Source of the DNA: an uncultured Lentisphaerota bacterium
Lineage (GTDB): Bacteria; Verrucomicrobiota; Lentisphaeria; Oligosphaerales; CAITYL01
Direction of reading: 5' to 3'
DNA: 40,109 bases
NCBI GenBank assembly: GCA_903896595.1
Contig: CAITYL010000178.1
Span: 1-40,109 of the forward strand
The first letter of the stretch is position 1; every line of letters starts with the position of its first letter. Under the pieces are notes generated by a model that searched no databases, had not been told where the DNA came from, and worked only from the letters and a program-made list of their open reading frames with translations. Below are positions 9,337-16,884 of this stretch, piece after piece. Position numbers and translations under genes: made by a program.

Positions 9337-11351
9337 GCAGATGCCTCCGTCACGGCAAGATAGAGTTGCCAGGGCTCAAGTCGCGGCAACACAAAGCGCT
9401 GATACGCCCCGTCCGCACCGGCGGCCGCGAGCATGGTTTCACGGTTCGCCATATCGACCAGGCGCAGGCTGGCGGCGTTCGTGAGCAGCCTCAACTCAAC
9501 CTGTTCAGCCGGATCCAGATAACAATTGGCCAGCGCCACCGCATGCCGGCCCCCGGCCAACGTCCGGTCCCATAGGCTAACCCGGTGATACGAGTGAACG
9601 TAGGCCCCCAGCGTGTCCCGGGACAACCAGCGGAACACGGCTTTCATCTGGGTCGCCTTCGCCTGATTTTCCACCCGGGTCCAGGGATAATAACCGCCGA
9701 CGCAAATCCGGCCACCGAGGTGGTTCTCGAACACGCCCATGCCGCAGGCGGCAACGGTCTGATACCGGTAGTCCACCAGTTCGGCCAGTGACTCGGCGCC
9801 CGGTCGTGGCCGCAGTTCATCGGCCGTTCTCTTCCAGAACAGAAAGGATTGGCGACAGTCGCGGCACCGGCCGGCGTACTCGCCGTTGAGCGGATGTGGC
9901 AACAACCGTTCCAGGGTATCCGCTTCGCGTTTGCCGGCAATCTCAAAGCCGGTAAGGTCGCCGTACCCCAGCGCATTCAGCGCCTCGAGGGCGCGGGCGT
10001 CCAAGAACACGCCGCGGGCGAGACAACCCCGAATCACCTCGTCGGGCAAGACCCTGACACTATCACTGCTCAAGGCGAACACCTGGGCCCGGCCGGCTTG
10101 GTACGCCACCGGCAAGCCGAGATGAAACAGCGCATCCGCATGGCCGAGGGCTGGCGCCGGCGCCGGCGGATCCCCCAGCCACTCGCCCCGACGCAGGTTA
10201 CGCGTAGCGAAGCTGTCCTTGTCCCAACCGGTGAAAATCCCGCCGGTCCCGGTCCGGCCAAAAGTGCCGGCCAGCCGATCAAGGAACGGCCGGACCGCCG
10301 CCAGTCGGGCCACCAACGGCTCATACTCCGTCAACGGCTCGTCGTACCCGCTCAGCACGTTATAGGCCGCCCCCGTGCAGCCGGCGGCGATATAGGCCGC
10401 CGCCTCAAACGCCACGGCCTGGGTGCTCTTGGCCAGCCGTTCATAAGGGAAGCACTCGATCTCCGACTGAATGGATCGGACGGTCGCCGGCAGCACGGCG
10501 GCATCGCGCCCCATCTCGTGCGCCTTGGTGATGAAATCGTCCGGGGTTTTCTCGTTGTAGCACCCGCCGCCCGGCCGCCAGTAGACCTCCGCGGCATCAG
10601 GCCCGGCCAGGGCCGCTGCCCACGTGTCCACGCCAAACCCTTCGTAGAACCGCGACCCTTCCATGAACCCCAGTGGCAGTCGCGGCCGAAGCGCATGGAC
10701 GGTCTGCTCAATCAGGCGCAGCAGATGCGTAACCGTGTTCCGGTTGTGTTGAAGCCAGTCCCGGCGCACCTTGAGCTTGGCGGTTTCGGCACCCGTGTTG
10801 AAGGCCGCCGTGAGCGTGTCGCGCGTGTAGGCGGTGCCGCATTCCTCGCGAAAGATCTCCAGACAGCGGTCGCAGAAACAGACATAGGCGACCGGCCAGT
10901 GCCAAGCCAGGCGCACATCATCGTCGATCCATAAATAATCCGGTTCAGCCAGGGCCATGGCTTCATATAATGGTTTCACATACTCATCCCGGAACCGCCG
11001 GTCATTGGGGCAAAAGCACCCACGGCTGACTCCGCCGTCCCGGTCCGTTACCGGGGTATAATCGCCGGCCAGGCTGTTGCCCAGGTTTTCCTCATGATGC
11101 CCAATGGTCGCCAGAAGATTGATCCCGGCGCGCCACCCGCCCTTGCGGACGTCGCGCATCCGTTCCTTGAGGATCTCCGCCCGGCGGCGCACTTCCGCCA
11201 GCGGCAGTGGCGCATGCGTTTCCGAGGTAAAAAACGTGACCTCGTCGGTCACCCTCCGATGCCGCGCCAGCAGGGCCAATAACTCGGCAAATCGCACCTC
11301 CGACAGCCAGTGCGGCACGCCGACGCGAAACGACATGATGGCATTGGCCAT
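9333..11351 (-). CDS. Putative TIM-barrel glycoside hydrolase (GH42-like), first gene of operon
   Basis: 672-residue soluble protein, not assigned with certainty. The first half looks like a (beta/alpha)8 barrel: VTFFTSETHAPLP, DYLWIDDDVRLAWHWPVAYV, then a cysteine-rich CFCDRCLEIF loop like those seen in GH42-type barrels, and LPLGFMEGSRFYEG. The second half has a flavodoxin-like or beta-galactosidase trimerisation-like region (VFALSSDSVRVLPDEVIRGC) and a C-terminal beta domain ending near LEPWQLYLAV. The start at 11351 is preceded by AAGGA seven bases away; an in-frame ATG at 11414 lies in repeat-like DNA and is not favoured. No signal peptide is seen. As first gene of the operon it probably defines the substrate, but catalytic residues could not be fixed. 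Confidence 0.65.
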   Translation of the reverse strand: MANAIMSFRVGVPHWLSEVRFAELLALLARHRRVTDEVTFFTSETHAPLPLAEVRRRAEILKERMRDVRKGGWRAGINLLATIGHHEENLGNSLAGDYTPVTDRDGGVSRGCFCPNDRRFRDEYVKPLYEAMALAEPDYLWIDDDVRLAWHWPVAYVCFCDRCLEIFREECGTAYTRDTLTAAFNTGAETAKLKVRRDWLQHNRNTVTHLLRLIEQTVHALRPRLPLGFMEGSRFYEGFGVDTWAAALAGPDAAEVYWRPGGGCYNEKTPDDFITKAHEMGRDAAVLPATVRSIQSEIECFPYERLAKSTQAVAFEAAAYIAAGCTGAAYNVLSGYDEPLTEYEPLVARLAAVRPFLDRLAGTFGRTGTGGIFTGWDKDSFATRNLRRGEWLGDPPAPAPALGHADALFHLGLPVAYQAGRAQVFALSSDSVRVLPDEVIRGCLARGVFLDARALEALNALGYGDLTGFEIAGKREADTLERLLPHPLNGEYAGRCRDCRQSFLFWKRTADELRPRPGAESLAELVDYRYQTVAACGMGVFENHLGGRICVGGYYPWTRVENQAKATQMKAVFRWLSRDTLGAYVHSYHRVSLWDRTLAGGRHAVALANCYLDPAEQVELRLLTNAASLRLVDMANRETMLAAAGADGAYQRFVLPRLEPWQLYLAVTEASA

Positions 11352-11410
11352 GCGTGATTCCTTAAAACGTAAGTCAATGCATTCACCACGGAGACACTGG
11401 TTTTTTTGTG

Positions 11411-11467
11411 GCAAAGCGATTGTATCGCGCCGGCGACGTCCCGACGGGCTACAAGCCCTTTACTACA
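11411..11467 (+). repeat. R5 repeat, GCAAAGCGAT family, copy 1
   Basis: GCAAAGCGATTGTATCGCG followed by CGACGTCCCGACGGGCTACAAGCCCTTTAC. Two small hairpins (GCGAT/ATCGC and GGGCT/AGCCC) sit inside an outer complementarity (GCAAAG with CTTTGC, imperfect in this copy). The same arrangement recurs at 15083-15151, and a fragment at 37610-37628. It lies upstream of the operon start at 11351, in the 333-base gap before the next gene. Confidence 0.55.
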
Positions 11468-11542
11468 CCGGCTCCGCCGGAATGCGGATGAAACTACGTC
11501 TCCAAGGCCTGCGAAAGCCCAAGCCCGCAGGGCCAAATCACT

Positions 11543-11697
11543 TAATTCCAATCACACTTCAACTTGATTCCAAAATTAACCGCAAAGATCGCAGAGATCG
11601 CAAAGATAAAACAAGCTAAAAATGCGCAATTAATCTTTGTGTTCTTTGCGTTCTTTGTGGTAGAATAAAAGATCAAGTTGAATTTTAATTGGAATAA
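11543..11697. repeat. R3 long inverted repeat, copy 1
   Basis: About 155 bases. Outer arms share ATTCCAAT and TTCAACTTGAT (left) with their complements near the right end (GATCAAGTTGAA, ATTGGAAT). Inner arms are built of a short repeated word: CGCAAAGATCGCAGAGATCG on the left and CTTTGTGTTCTTTGCGTTCT on the right. By eye, bases 11544-11670 differ from 15541-15667 at only four positions. The right end overlaps the last codons of the secreted protein at 11685-12938 and supplies its TAA stop. It may also act as a terminator for that gene. Confidence 0.75.
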
Positions 11698-12938
11698 GGG
11701 GCGGACCACATCACGATTTTGACGTCGCCAGGCTCGATTTCGTAGCGGGCGGGATCGGCCGCAATGGGAGACAACGTGCCATTCTTCTGAATCTCAACAA
11801 GTTTGGTTCCAGACCGTTGAGCCAAGGTCAAGGTCATGGGCTTTTCAATATCCCGATTGACCACCACCAAAAACCGGTGCTGGCCCTTTTCAAGCTCGGC
11901 CACCACCGCGCCCGGGCCGGTCGTCGTCAAATTGCGAAAGGGTGGTTTTAGCTGATAGCGTGTGGTTCCTGCGGGAATCGTCTCGCCGGTATGCGACACG
12001 GAAACGACTTTCGATCCCAAAAAGACGCCGGCGAGCGCCTGGATTTCCTGGTTCACAAGTTTGACGCGATCATAAACCACGGTCCGTTTCGCATTTTGGT
12101 CAAGCGGCCCGTTGTTAAAATCAACGCCGGGGGAGGTTAAGGTCCAATAAGTGAAATATTGAATGCCTTGCGCCCCGTATGCCAGATTGCTGTACACTTG
12201 AAAGCGCAGGTGGGGTAACGTGGCGATCGGATACCCCCAATGGCCGGTGCTCAACGCGAAGGCCCAAAACGGCAACTTGGCCTTTTGAGCGGATTGCCGG
12301 ATAGTTTCCAGGTTTTCATAGAAATCTGGGCGAATCCGGGTCACCGCATAGTCTTGAAAAATCGGATAATGGTCAAAAGACAGAACCTTGACCGGCACCT
12401 TGGCGAGAAAGCTCGTCACATAGTCCCGATAAATTTCGATCGATTTAAAACCATACGTAGGCAGTAGATTGATATAACACCAATGCTCGGTGTCCAGGGC
12501 TTGAACGGCTTTGACTTCTTTGGCCAAATCATCAAAACTGCCGACCCCGGGTTCATCAAAGACGCCGACCAAATATCCGGCGAACGCCGGATGGTTCTTG
12601 ACGCGCGGCACAAATTCCGCCAATGGCCCAATCGCGTTGGTGAAGATTTTGACATCGGCCTGTCCCGCGGCATCCAAGACCTTTTGTAGAACTTCCATGG
12701 TTCCGTAAACTTGCAAGTGGTGTGTGAAACCGGCTTCGCGCACCTCTTTGAAGCGTTCGACCGTGCTCAGACTCGGCGGCAAACCGCTCCACGCCAGAAT
12801 GGGCAGCGGATGGGTGGAGTTTAAAAGCGTGTTGACCGTCACTGGCGTGGGCACGGTCTGCGCGACCGCACGGCCATTTTTACCGGCGATATTGAAAAAC
12901 ACCACCAGGGACACCAGAATAGCGAAGGAATGTTTCAT
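11685..12938 (-). CDS. Secreted TIM-barrel protein, glycoside-hydrolase-like
   Basis: 417 residues with a clear N-terminal signal peptide (MKHSFAILVSLVVFFNIAG, cleavage likely after the AVAQ region). The rest looks like a (beta/alpha)8 barrel: LPILAWSGLPPS at the first strand, GFTHHLQVYG, VKIFTNAIG, YLVGVFDEPG (a Glu in a place typical of a clan GH-A acid/base), VKVLSFDHYPIF, LPFWAFALSTGHW and GIQYFTYW, then a small C-terminal beta domain (RFLVVVNRDIEKPMTL). It resembles uncharacterised secreted beta-galactosidase or cellulase-like proteins of PVC bacteria; the family is not pinned down. It starts 15 bases after the pseudopilin stop, so the two are probably co-transcribed. The last residues (YSN) and the stop codon are encoded by the end of a dispersed repeat. 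Confidence 0.65.
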   Translation of the reverse strand: MKHSFAILVSLVVFFNIAGKNGRAVAQTVPTPVTVNTLLNSTHPLPILAWSGLPPSLSTVERFKEVREAGFTHHLQVYGTMEVLQKVLDAAGQADVKIFTNAIGPLAEFVPRVKNHPAFAGYLVGVFDEPGVGSFDDLAKEVKAVQALDTEHWCYINLLPTYGFKSIEIYRDYVTSFLAKVPVKVLSFDHYPIFQDYAVTRIRPDFYENLETIRQSAQKAKLPFWAFALSTGHWGYPIATLPHLRFQVYSNLAYGAQGIQYFTYWTLTSPGVDFNNGPLDQNAKRTVVYDRVKLVNQEIQALAGVFLGSKVVSVSHTGETIPAGTTRYQLKPPFRNLTTTGPGAVVAELEKGQHRFLVVVNRDIEKPMTLTLAQRSGTKLVEIQKNGTLSPIAADPARYEIEPGDVKIVMWSAPYSN

Positions 12939-12953
12939 TAAGCCTAATCTCCG

Positions 12954-13607
12954 TTAAAATTGAATGACATTTAAGTAGCGGTTATAGCCGGCGGTGATAC
13001 CTGATGCCTTGAAGATGGCCGGTGAAGCAGCCTCCACATGGCCGTCAAAGTAGGCGGTATTGCCACGGTCATTATGCCGCAGATGAACGCCAACGTTATA
13101 AGCTGCTTGGGGATGAACCACAAAACATTGCAGGTCTCCGCCCCAAGAACTATCCATGACATACATGCGTTTTGACGGCTGATCGATCTTTTCAAGGATA
13201 CGGTACATGAAATAACCACCCCGATAATAAACTTCGTAGACACCGGGGATGTGAATGCCATACTCCGCCCCATAACAATTAAAAGGCGTGCTGTCGCTGT
13301 ACTTGAACGGCCCCCATCCGGGGCAAACGCAGACATTGCGATTGTCGATCAATTTCTCATCGTACAACGGTTGATACCACGGCAGTTCCGTACCGCCTTC
13401 CCACGACCGATACAAGAACATATAACCGTTGTTATTGGTGGCATACAAGGAGGTTGCCATCATGGAACCCCGCAAGTTGGAAAGACAGACCACCGCCTTG
13501 GCGGTTTCCTTGGCCTTCCTCAACGACGGCAGCAGCATGGAAGCCAGGATGGCGATAATGGCGATCACCACTAAAAGCTCGATCAAGGTAAAAGCCTTGG
13601 CTTTCAT
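12954..13607 (-). CDS. Type II secretion-like pseudopilin with H-x9-DG motif
   Basis: 217-residue prepilin-like protein. A short basic leader (MKAKAF) precedes the class III cleavage and methylation motif with Glu at +5 ([20 protein letters not shown]), the classic GspG/GspH-type N-terminal helix. The C-terminal part has the H-x9-DG motif ([15 protein letters not shown]) found in the large pseudopilin families of Lentisphaerota and Planctomycetota. Cysteines in NVCVCPGW may bind metal or form disulfides. The start at 13607 is favoured: AAGG lies nine bases upstream, whereas for an ATG nine bases earlier the AAGG directly abuts the codon. It is probably co-transcribed with the secreted protein that follows. 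Its function is unknown; no secretion ATPase or secretin is nearby. Confidence 0.88.
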   Translation of the reverse strand: MKAKAFTLIELLVVIAIIAILASMLLPSLRKAKETAKAVVCLSNLRGSMMATSLYATNNNGYMFLYRSWEGGTELPWYQPLYDEKLIDNRNVCVCPGWGPFKYSDSTPFNCYGAEYGIHIPGVYEVYYRGGYFMYRILEKIDQPSKRMYVMDSSWGGDLQCFVVHPQAAYNVGVHLRHNDRGNTAYFDGHVEAASPAIFKASGITAGYNRYLNVIQF

Positions 13608-13805
13608 CTCATGCATCCTTTTCGCGCCAGTATCGTCATATCACGTTCCGTGATTGTTCTTCAGGGGAAATCGGCTTGGACGGTCCAAGTTTGGAGTTCC
13701 CACTTTTGTGGGGGCTGTTCGGACTCGAAGGCGCCGCCTGAAGGCGGGACTCCGAACCCGGACGGACCGGGTTCAGAGTCCTAATACTATACGGCTCGCC
13801 GCAGG

Positions 13806-14552
13806 TTAGTTGCGCCGACGGGAACGCGCCGAAACGAGGCCAAGGGCACCTGCCACCAGCAGGCCAAGCGAGGCCGGCTCGGGCACGGGACCAACCGTCA
13901 GCGAAAAGTTGTCGTACACCGGACTTCCGTAGTCAATCCCAAGGCCCCATAACGCCCCCTTTCCAATGAATGCGTAACCATTCGCGCTGGTCTGCACCAA
14001 CGAGGTGTACGTGTGCTCGATCAAGGTGGTGCCACCCAACGTGGAGAGCGTGCCCTTAAAATCGGCGCCAGTCTGCTCCACGGTCATCCGATACCAAGTT
14101 CCATCCGCCAAGGTTACTGCGGAAGTGGTGTCTCGCCAGTCTCCGTCAACCGCAAATTTGCAACCAACGAGCCCTTGAACATACATGACGCACCCTGACC
14201 ATTCACTGGTACCCGTACTGTCAGTGATGCCGAACCGCATTGTGGGTACGCCAGGGTTATTAACATTTAGACTGGCTTGGAATTCAACGCTAGTTATGAC
14301 ATGAGGGGCGCTGATGATTGGGGCGGCGCTGTAATATGAGGCCCCGGCAAGATCAATGTTGGCCTGAGCGGCCGTGTTGGAACTGATGCCGTATCCCGTC
14401 CACCCAAACGCATTGCTCCAGTTCGCACCCAGGGTCGACGAATCGGTCCGATTGAAATCATCGGTGTAGGTCGCCGCCGACACTGTGGCGACGGGGGCCA
14501 ACGCCAGCACCACCAAAAGGCCAGCCAGCCACTGCATTTTTACCGTGCTCAT
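13806..14552 (-). CDS. PEP-CTERM sorting-domain secreted protein
   Basis: 248-residue exported protein. The N-terminal signal peptide (STVKMQWLAGLLVVLALAPV) is followed by a jelly-roll-like domain starting at YTDDFNRTDSSTLGANWSN, as in LamG/concanavalin-like proteins. The C-terminus is VPEPASLGLLVAGALGLVSA then RSRRRN: the PEP motif, a transmembrane helix and a basic tail, the substrate signal for exosortase. The start at 14552 has AGGAG seven bases upstream; ATGs at 14558 and 14606 do not fit a ribosome site. Such proteins are probably anchored or released at the cell surface or in exopolysaccharide. No exosortase gene is in the window. It lies upstream of the pseudopilin on the same strand. 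Confidence 0.88.
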   Translation of the reverse strand: MSTVKMQWLAGLLVVLALAPVATVSAATYTDDFNRTDSSTLGANWSNAFGWTGYGISSNTAAQANIDLAGASYYSAAPIISAPHVITSVEFQASLNVNNPGVPTMRFGITDSTGTSEWSGCVMYVQGLVGCKFAVDGDWRDTTSAVTLADGTWYRMTVEQTGADFKGTLSTLGGTTLIEHTYTSLVQTSANGYAFIGKGALWGLGIDYGSPVYDNFSLTVGPVPEPASLGLLVAGALGLVSARSRRRN

Positions 14553-14937
14553 GACCATTCTCCTGATTTGACTTTCCTTGGCTGCAGCCAACATGGCCAC
14601 AACCACCTGCTACCGAACTCCGCCACAATGCACTTTTACAAGGTCGTTGTTGCGTCCGTAGACGCCGAGAACCGCCGGTCTAAAACCGCGTCACCTCCCT
14701 TCTAGGTTATCGTTCCATCACTGGTGGCCAGTTGTTTTCTTGCGCCGGTGCCAGCGTTGTCGTCGGCCATCCCGTGTGGGCCGATCATGCAGAGCAATTA
14801 TTTGTTATACCTGAAAGATACCAATTATTTTAAATAAAGCAAGAGCAATCGCAAAAAATCTTTTTTTATGCAAAAAAATGGTTTTTAAAAGTACCAAAAA
14901 AAGAATCCGCCCGTCACGTGTGGGTAAATCAGGACCG

Positions 14938-15072
14938 TTTGCGGATTCCGCCGGCCGCTCTCGTGCGACAGACCACGATTGGGACGACGGACGGCCGGCG
15001 GAATCCGCAAAAGGCACAAACCGGTTTGACGGAGGGTTTTGGGAACCGCCTTTCCTCAAAAAGAGGGTTCCC
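14938..15072 (-). repeat. R2 compound palindrome, copy 1 (inverted)
   Basis: Central B stem TTTGCGGATTCCGCCGGCCG (14938-14957) with exact complement at 14992-15011 around a 34-base loop holding CCACGATTGGGAC, then hairpin A GGGAACCGCC.../...GGGTTCCC (15041-15072). It runs in the opposite orientation to the copies at 23868, 25991 and 36028. Compared with those, arm base 15 is C paired with G where the others have A paired with T: a paired change that keeps the stem. Confidence 0.8.
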
Positions 15073-15082
15073 GACCAATGTT

Positions 15083-15151
15083 GCAAAGCGATTGCATCGC
15101 GCTTTTCGAGCTGCGACGTCCCGATTGGGCGGGCTGCAAGCCCTTTGCTGC
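15083..15151 (+). repeat. R5 repeat, GCAAAGCGAT family, copy 2
   Basis: GCAAAGCGATTGCATCGCG, then CGACGTCCCGATTGG, GGGCTGCAAGCCC and CTTTGCTGC. Outer GCAAAG pairs with CTTTGC, with two hairpins inside (GCGAT/ATCGC; GGGCT/AGCCC), giving a three-way-junction shape. It directly abuts the R2 copy on its left. Confidence 0.6.
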
Positions 15152-15251
15152 ACTCATGAATAATCCAGGCTAGTGATTCGCGGCGCATTTGAGGGCTATA
15201 TTTACCCCGTCCGGTACTGCGTTTATCCTCAAAACTAAGGAAGTCGTCACC

Positions 15252-15542
15252 ATGCAAAAAGGCGTTATGACTGCGGCTCTCGGCGGCTTGGTCGCCGTGG
15301 CCGTGTGGGCGGGCATCGCTCTCGCCCAAGACCAGCAGCCCGCTTCGCAGACCCCCACCGCGCCGGGATTGGTGAAAAAGGATTGGTCCCGTCTCAAGGT
15401 CAGCACCATTTCGTCTGGCGGCGTCTGCATCTTTGACCCCGACAACGGCAAATTTTACATTTATGATCCCGCCATGGAAAACTGCGTCCAGGTCCGCAAA
15501 CTGGTCAACCTCGGCGACCCCCTTGTCCGGGGCGATAACTAA
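15252..15542 (+). CDS. Small exported protein of unknown function
   Basis: 96 residues; no family recognised. MQKGVMTAALGGLVAVAVW followed by AGIALAQ forms a signal peptide with a likely AQA-type cleavage after IALAQ. A Pro/Gln/Thr-rich linker leads to a compact C-terminal part, VSTISSGGVCIFDPDNGKFY then IYDPAMENCVQVRKL, with two cysteines that could form one disulfide and two DP-containing turns reminiscent of a beta-hairpin. The start at 15252 is chosen because AAGGAAG lies eight bases upstream. A frame opening at 15189 would add 21 residues without a good ribosome site. The TAA stop (15540-15542) coincides with the first bases of a dispersed repeat. No operon partner is seen. Confidence 0.75.
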   Translation: MQKGVMTAALGGLVAVAVWAGIALAQDQQPASQTPTAPGLVKKDWSRLKVSTISSGGVCIFDPDNGKFYIYDPAMENCVQVRKLVNLGDPLVRGDN

Positions 15543-15667
15543 TTCCAATCACACTTCGAATTGATTCCAAAATTAACCGCAAAGATCGCAGAGATCGCAA
15601 AGATAAAACAAGCTAAAAATGCGCAATTAACCTTTGTGTTCTTTGCGTTCTTTGTGGTAAAATAAAC
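15540..15667. repeat. R3 long inverted repeat, copy 2
   Basis: Begins TAATTCCAATCACACTTC; its first three bases are the stop codon of the small exported protein. Inner arms CGCAAAGATCGCAGAGATCG and CTTTGTGTTCTTTGCGTTCT are complementary in an imperfect way. It differs from the copy at 11544-11670 at four positions only, but lacks the outer right arm present there. Its position just after a stop codon would suit transcript termination or stabilisation. Confidence 0.75.
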
Positions 15668-15671
15668 AGGG

Positions 15672-15754
15672 CGGAACTGGGGTGACGCCGTCGCTGTCCG
15701 CCCGGGGACGGGCGGCTCCCGGTCTTGAAATAACGCCGACCCTGCCTTCGGATT
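15672..15754 (-). repeat. R1 composite hairpin repeat, partial inverted copy
   Basis: Contains CCGCCCGGGGACGGGCGG and GCTCCCGGTCTTGAAATAACGC, the inverse of the 105-151 region at the left end of the window, together with the GGTGACGCCGTCG flank. It lies immediately upstream of the RlmN-type gene, so it is in that gene's 5' region. Confidence 0.65.
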
Positions 15755-15788
15755 CGATTCGGCGGGACGGGTGAGAACGGTTCCACAC

Positions 15789-16820
15789 ATGACCGGCGCC
15801 TCCATTTATGATCCGGCGGCCATGGCGGTGCTGGCCCGGGCTTGCGGCGTCACTCCGCAGGCCCTGCGCCAGATGCGCAATGCCTTCCTGAAAAACGGCT
15901 TGGCGCCGGAGGCGGCGCTGGCCTGCCTGCCCGAAACCGTGCGGCCCCGCCTGGCGGAGGCCGCACGTTTTCATTTTCTGGCCCTGGGCGAACGTCGCGA
16001 TTCGGACCGGGACGGCGCCAGCAAGTTGCTGTTCATGGCCGCCGACGGGCCGCGGCTGGAGAGCGTGATCCTGCGCATCCAGTCCGGGCGCACCTCCCTG
16101 TGCGTGTCCACCCAAGCCGGCTGCGCGGGCGGCTGCCGCTTCTGCGCCACTGGCGCCCAGGGGCTGGCGCGCGACCTCACCACGGACGAGATTCTGGACC
16201 AGGTCGCCTGGGCCAATCAACTGCTACATCTCGAAGGGCGCCTGGTGCGCAACGTCGTCTTTATGGGCATGGGCGAGCCATTCCACAACGAGGCCAACGT
16301 CACCGCGGCCGTGGCCCGGCTGATCGCGCCGGACGGTTTTCACCTCTCAGACCGCAAGCTCACCGTGTCGACCCTGGGCATTCCGGAGGCCATGCTCCGC
16401 TTCGCCCAACGCTTTCCGCGGGTGCGTCTCGCGGTGAGTCTGCACAGTGCCCGGCAGGAGGTGCGGGAGCAGCTGATGCCGCTGGCCCGCCGCCATCCGC
16501 TGGCGGAACTGCGGGCGGCCACGGCGGAGGTTGCCGCCCTCCAGGGTCAGCCGGTCATGATCGAGTACCTGTTGCTGGCGGGCGTCAATGACGGGCCGGC
16601 CGACGTGGCGGCGCTCCAGTCCTTTTTGGCCGGCCTGCCGGTCCACCTCAACCTCATTCCCTACAATCCGGCGGCGGCCGCACCGGGGTTCCGGCCCACG
16701 CCGGAACCGCACCGCCGCGCCCTGGCCGCCGCACTGCGCGCCGCCGGCTTCACCGTCACCCTTCGCCACTCTCTGGGCGATGACATCGCCGCCGCCTGCG
16801 GCCAGCTCGCCGACCGGTAG
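15789..16820 (+). CDS. RlmN/Cfr-family radical SAM 23S rRNA methyltransferase
   Basis: Predicted to methylate C2 of A2503 in 23S rRNA (RlmN type), possibly also tRNA. The radical-SAM cluster motif C-x3-C-x2-C is C112-AGG-C116-RF-C119. The family's extra catalytic cysteines are present: C105 in TSLCVSTQAGC and C337 in GDDIAAACGQLA, the one that carries the methyl group. FMGMGEPFHN is the SAM-binding GGE-like motif. At 343 residues it is shorter than E. coli RlmN (384) because the N-terminal helical domain is reduced. ATG 15789 is used; a GTG at 15771 is also open, and neither has a strong ribosome site. The last motif (RHSLGDD) is as much Cfr-like as RlmN-like, so A2503 C8 methylation cannot be excluded from sequence. 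Confidence 0.85.
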   Translation: MTGASIYDPAAMAVLARACGVTPQALRQMRNAFLKNGLAPEAALACLPETVRPRLAEAARFHFLALGERRDSDRDGASKLLFMAADGPRLESVILRIQSGRTSLCVSTQAGCAGGCRFCATGAQGLARDLTTDEILDQVAWANQLLHLEGRLVRNVVFMGMGEPFHNEANVTAAVARLIAPDGFHLSDRKLTVSTLGIPEAMLRFAQRFPRVRLAVSLHSARQEVREQLMPLARRHPLAELRAATAEVAALQGQPVMIEYLLLAGVNDGPADVAALQSFLAGLPVHLNLIPYNPAAAAPGFRPTPEPHRRALAAALRAAGFTVTLRHSLGDDIAAACGQLADR

Positions 16821-16823
16821 TAC

Positions 16824-16843
16824 GGGCGACCGGCCGGTCGCCC
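16824..16843. terminator. Perfect 20-base palindrome between convergent genes
   Basis: GGGCGACCGG followed by its exact complement, four bases after the methyltransferase stop and 42 bases from the stop of the opposing alpha-galactosidase. It has no T tract, so its role as a bidirectional terminator is inferred from position and symmetry. Confidence 0.45.
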
Positions 16844-16884
16844 CTACCTGACGGTTCCGGCCTGCAAAACGGCTAAACCGGCGG

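Larger units (their letters stand above)
14553..15251. other. Intergenic region: AT-rich patch plus repeat cluster
   Basis: About 700 bases without a supported gene. Bases about 14787-14900 are strongly AT-rich compared with the surroundings and probably hold the promoter of the minus-strand PEP-CTERM gene, though no convincing -35/-10 pair was fixed. From 14938 on, an R2 palindrome is directly followed by an R5 repeat, and the stretch CATGAATAATCCAGGCTA (15156-15173) recurs near 21823 and 22008. A long minus-strand open frame here reads antisense through the small secreted protein and shows no known domain. Confidence 0.55.

Noticed and set aside
11352-11410. AATGCATT palindrome upstream of the five-gene operon as the regulator's operator
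   Set aside because: Only eight bases of symmetry, no second copy near other genes, and no recognisable promoter around it.
11411-11697. CRISPR-like array of spaced repeats
   Set aside because: The repeated words are degenerate, contiguous and form inverted pairs; there are no regular unique spacers and no cas genes.
14938-15072. Calling R2 copies insertion sequences
   Set aside because: They have inverted ends but no transposase frame and no target-site duplication that I could see; MITE-like is possible but unproven.
14805-15548. Minus-strand open frame of about 247 codons between the PEP-CTERM gene and the small exported protein
   Set aside because: It runs through an R2 and an R5 repeat and antisense to a gene with signal peptide and ribosome site; no domain is recognised.
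15771-16820. Calling the radical SAM methyltransferase a Cfr antibiotic-resistance enzyme
   Set aside because: Motifs are shared by RlmN and Cfr, nothing seen separates them firmly, and the chromosomal setting without mobile genes favours a housekeeping RlmN-type role.
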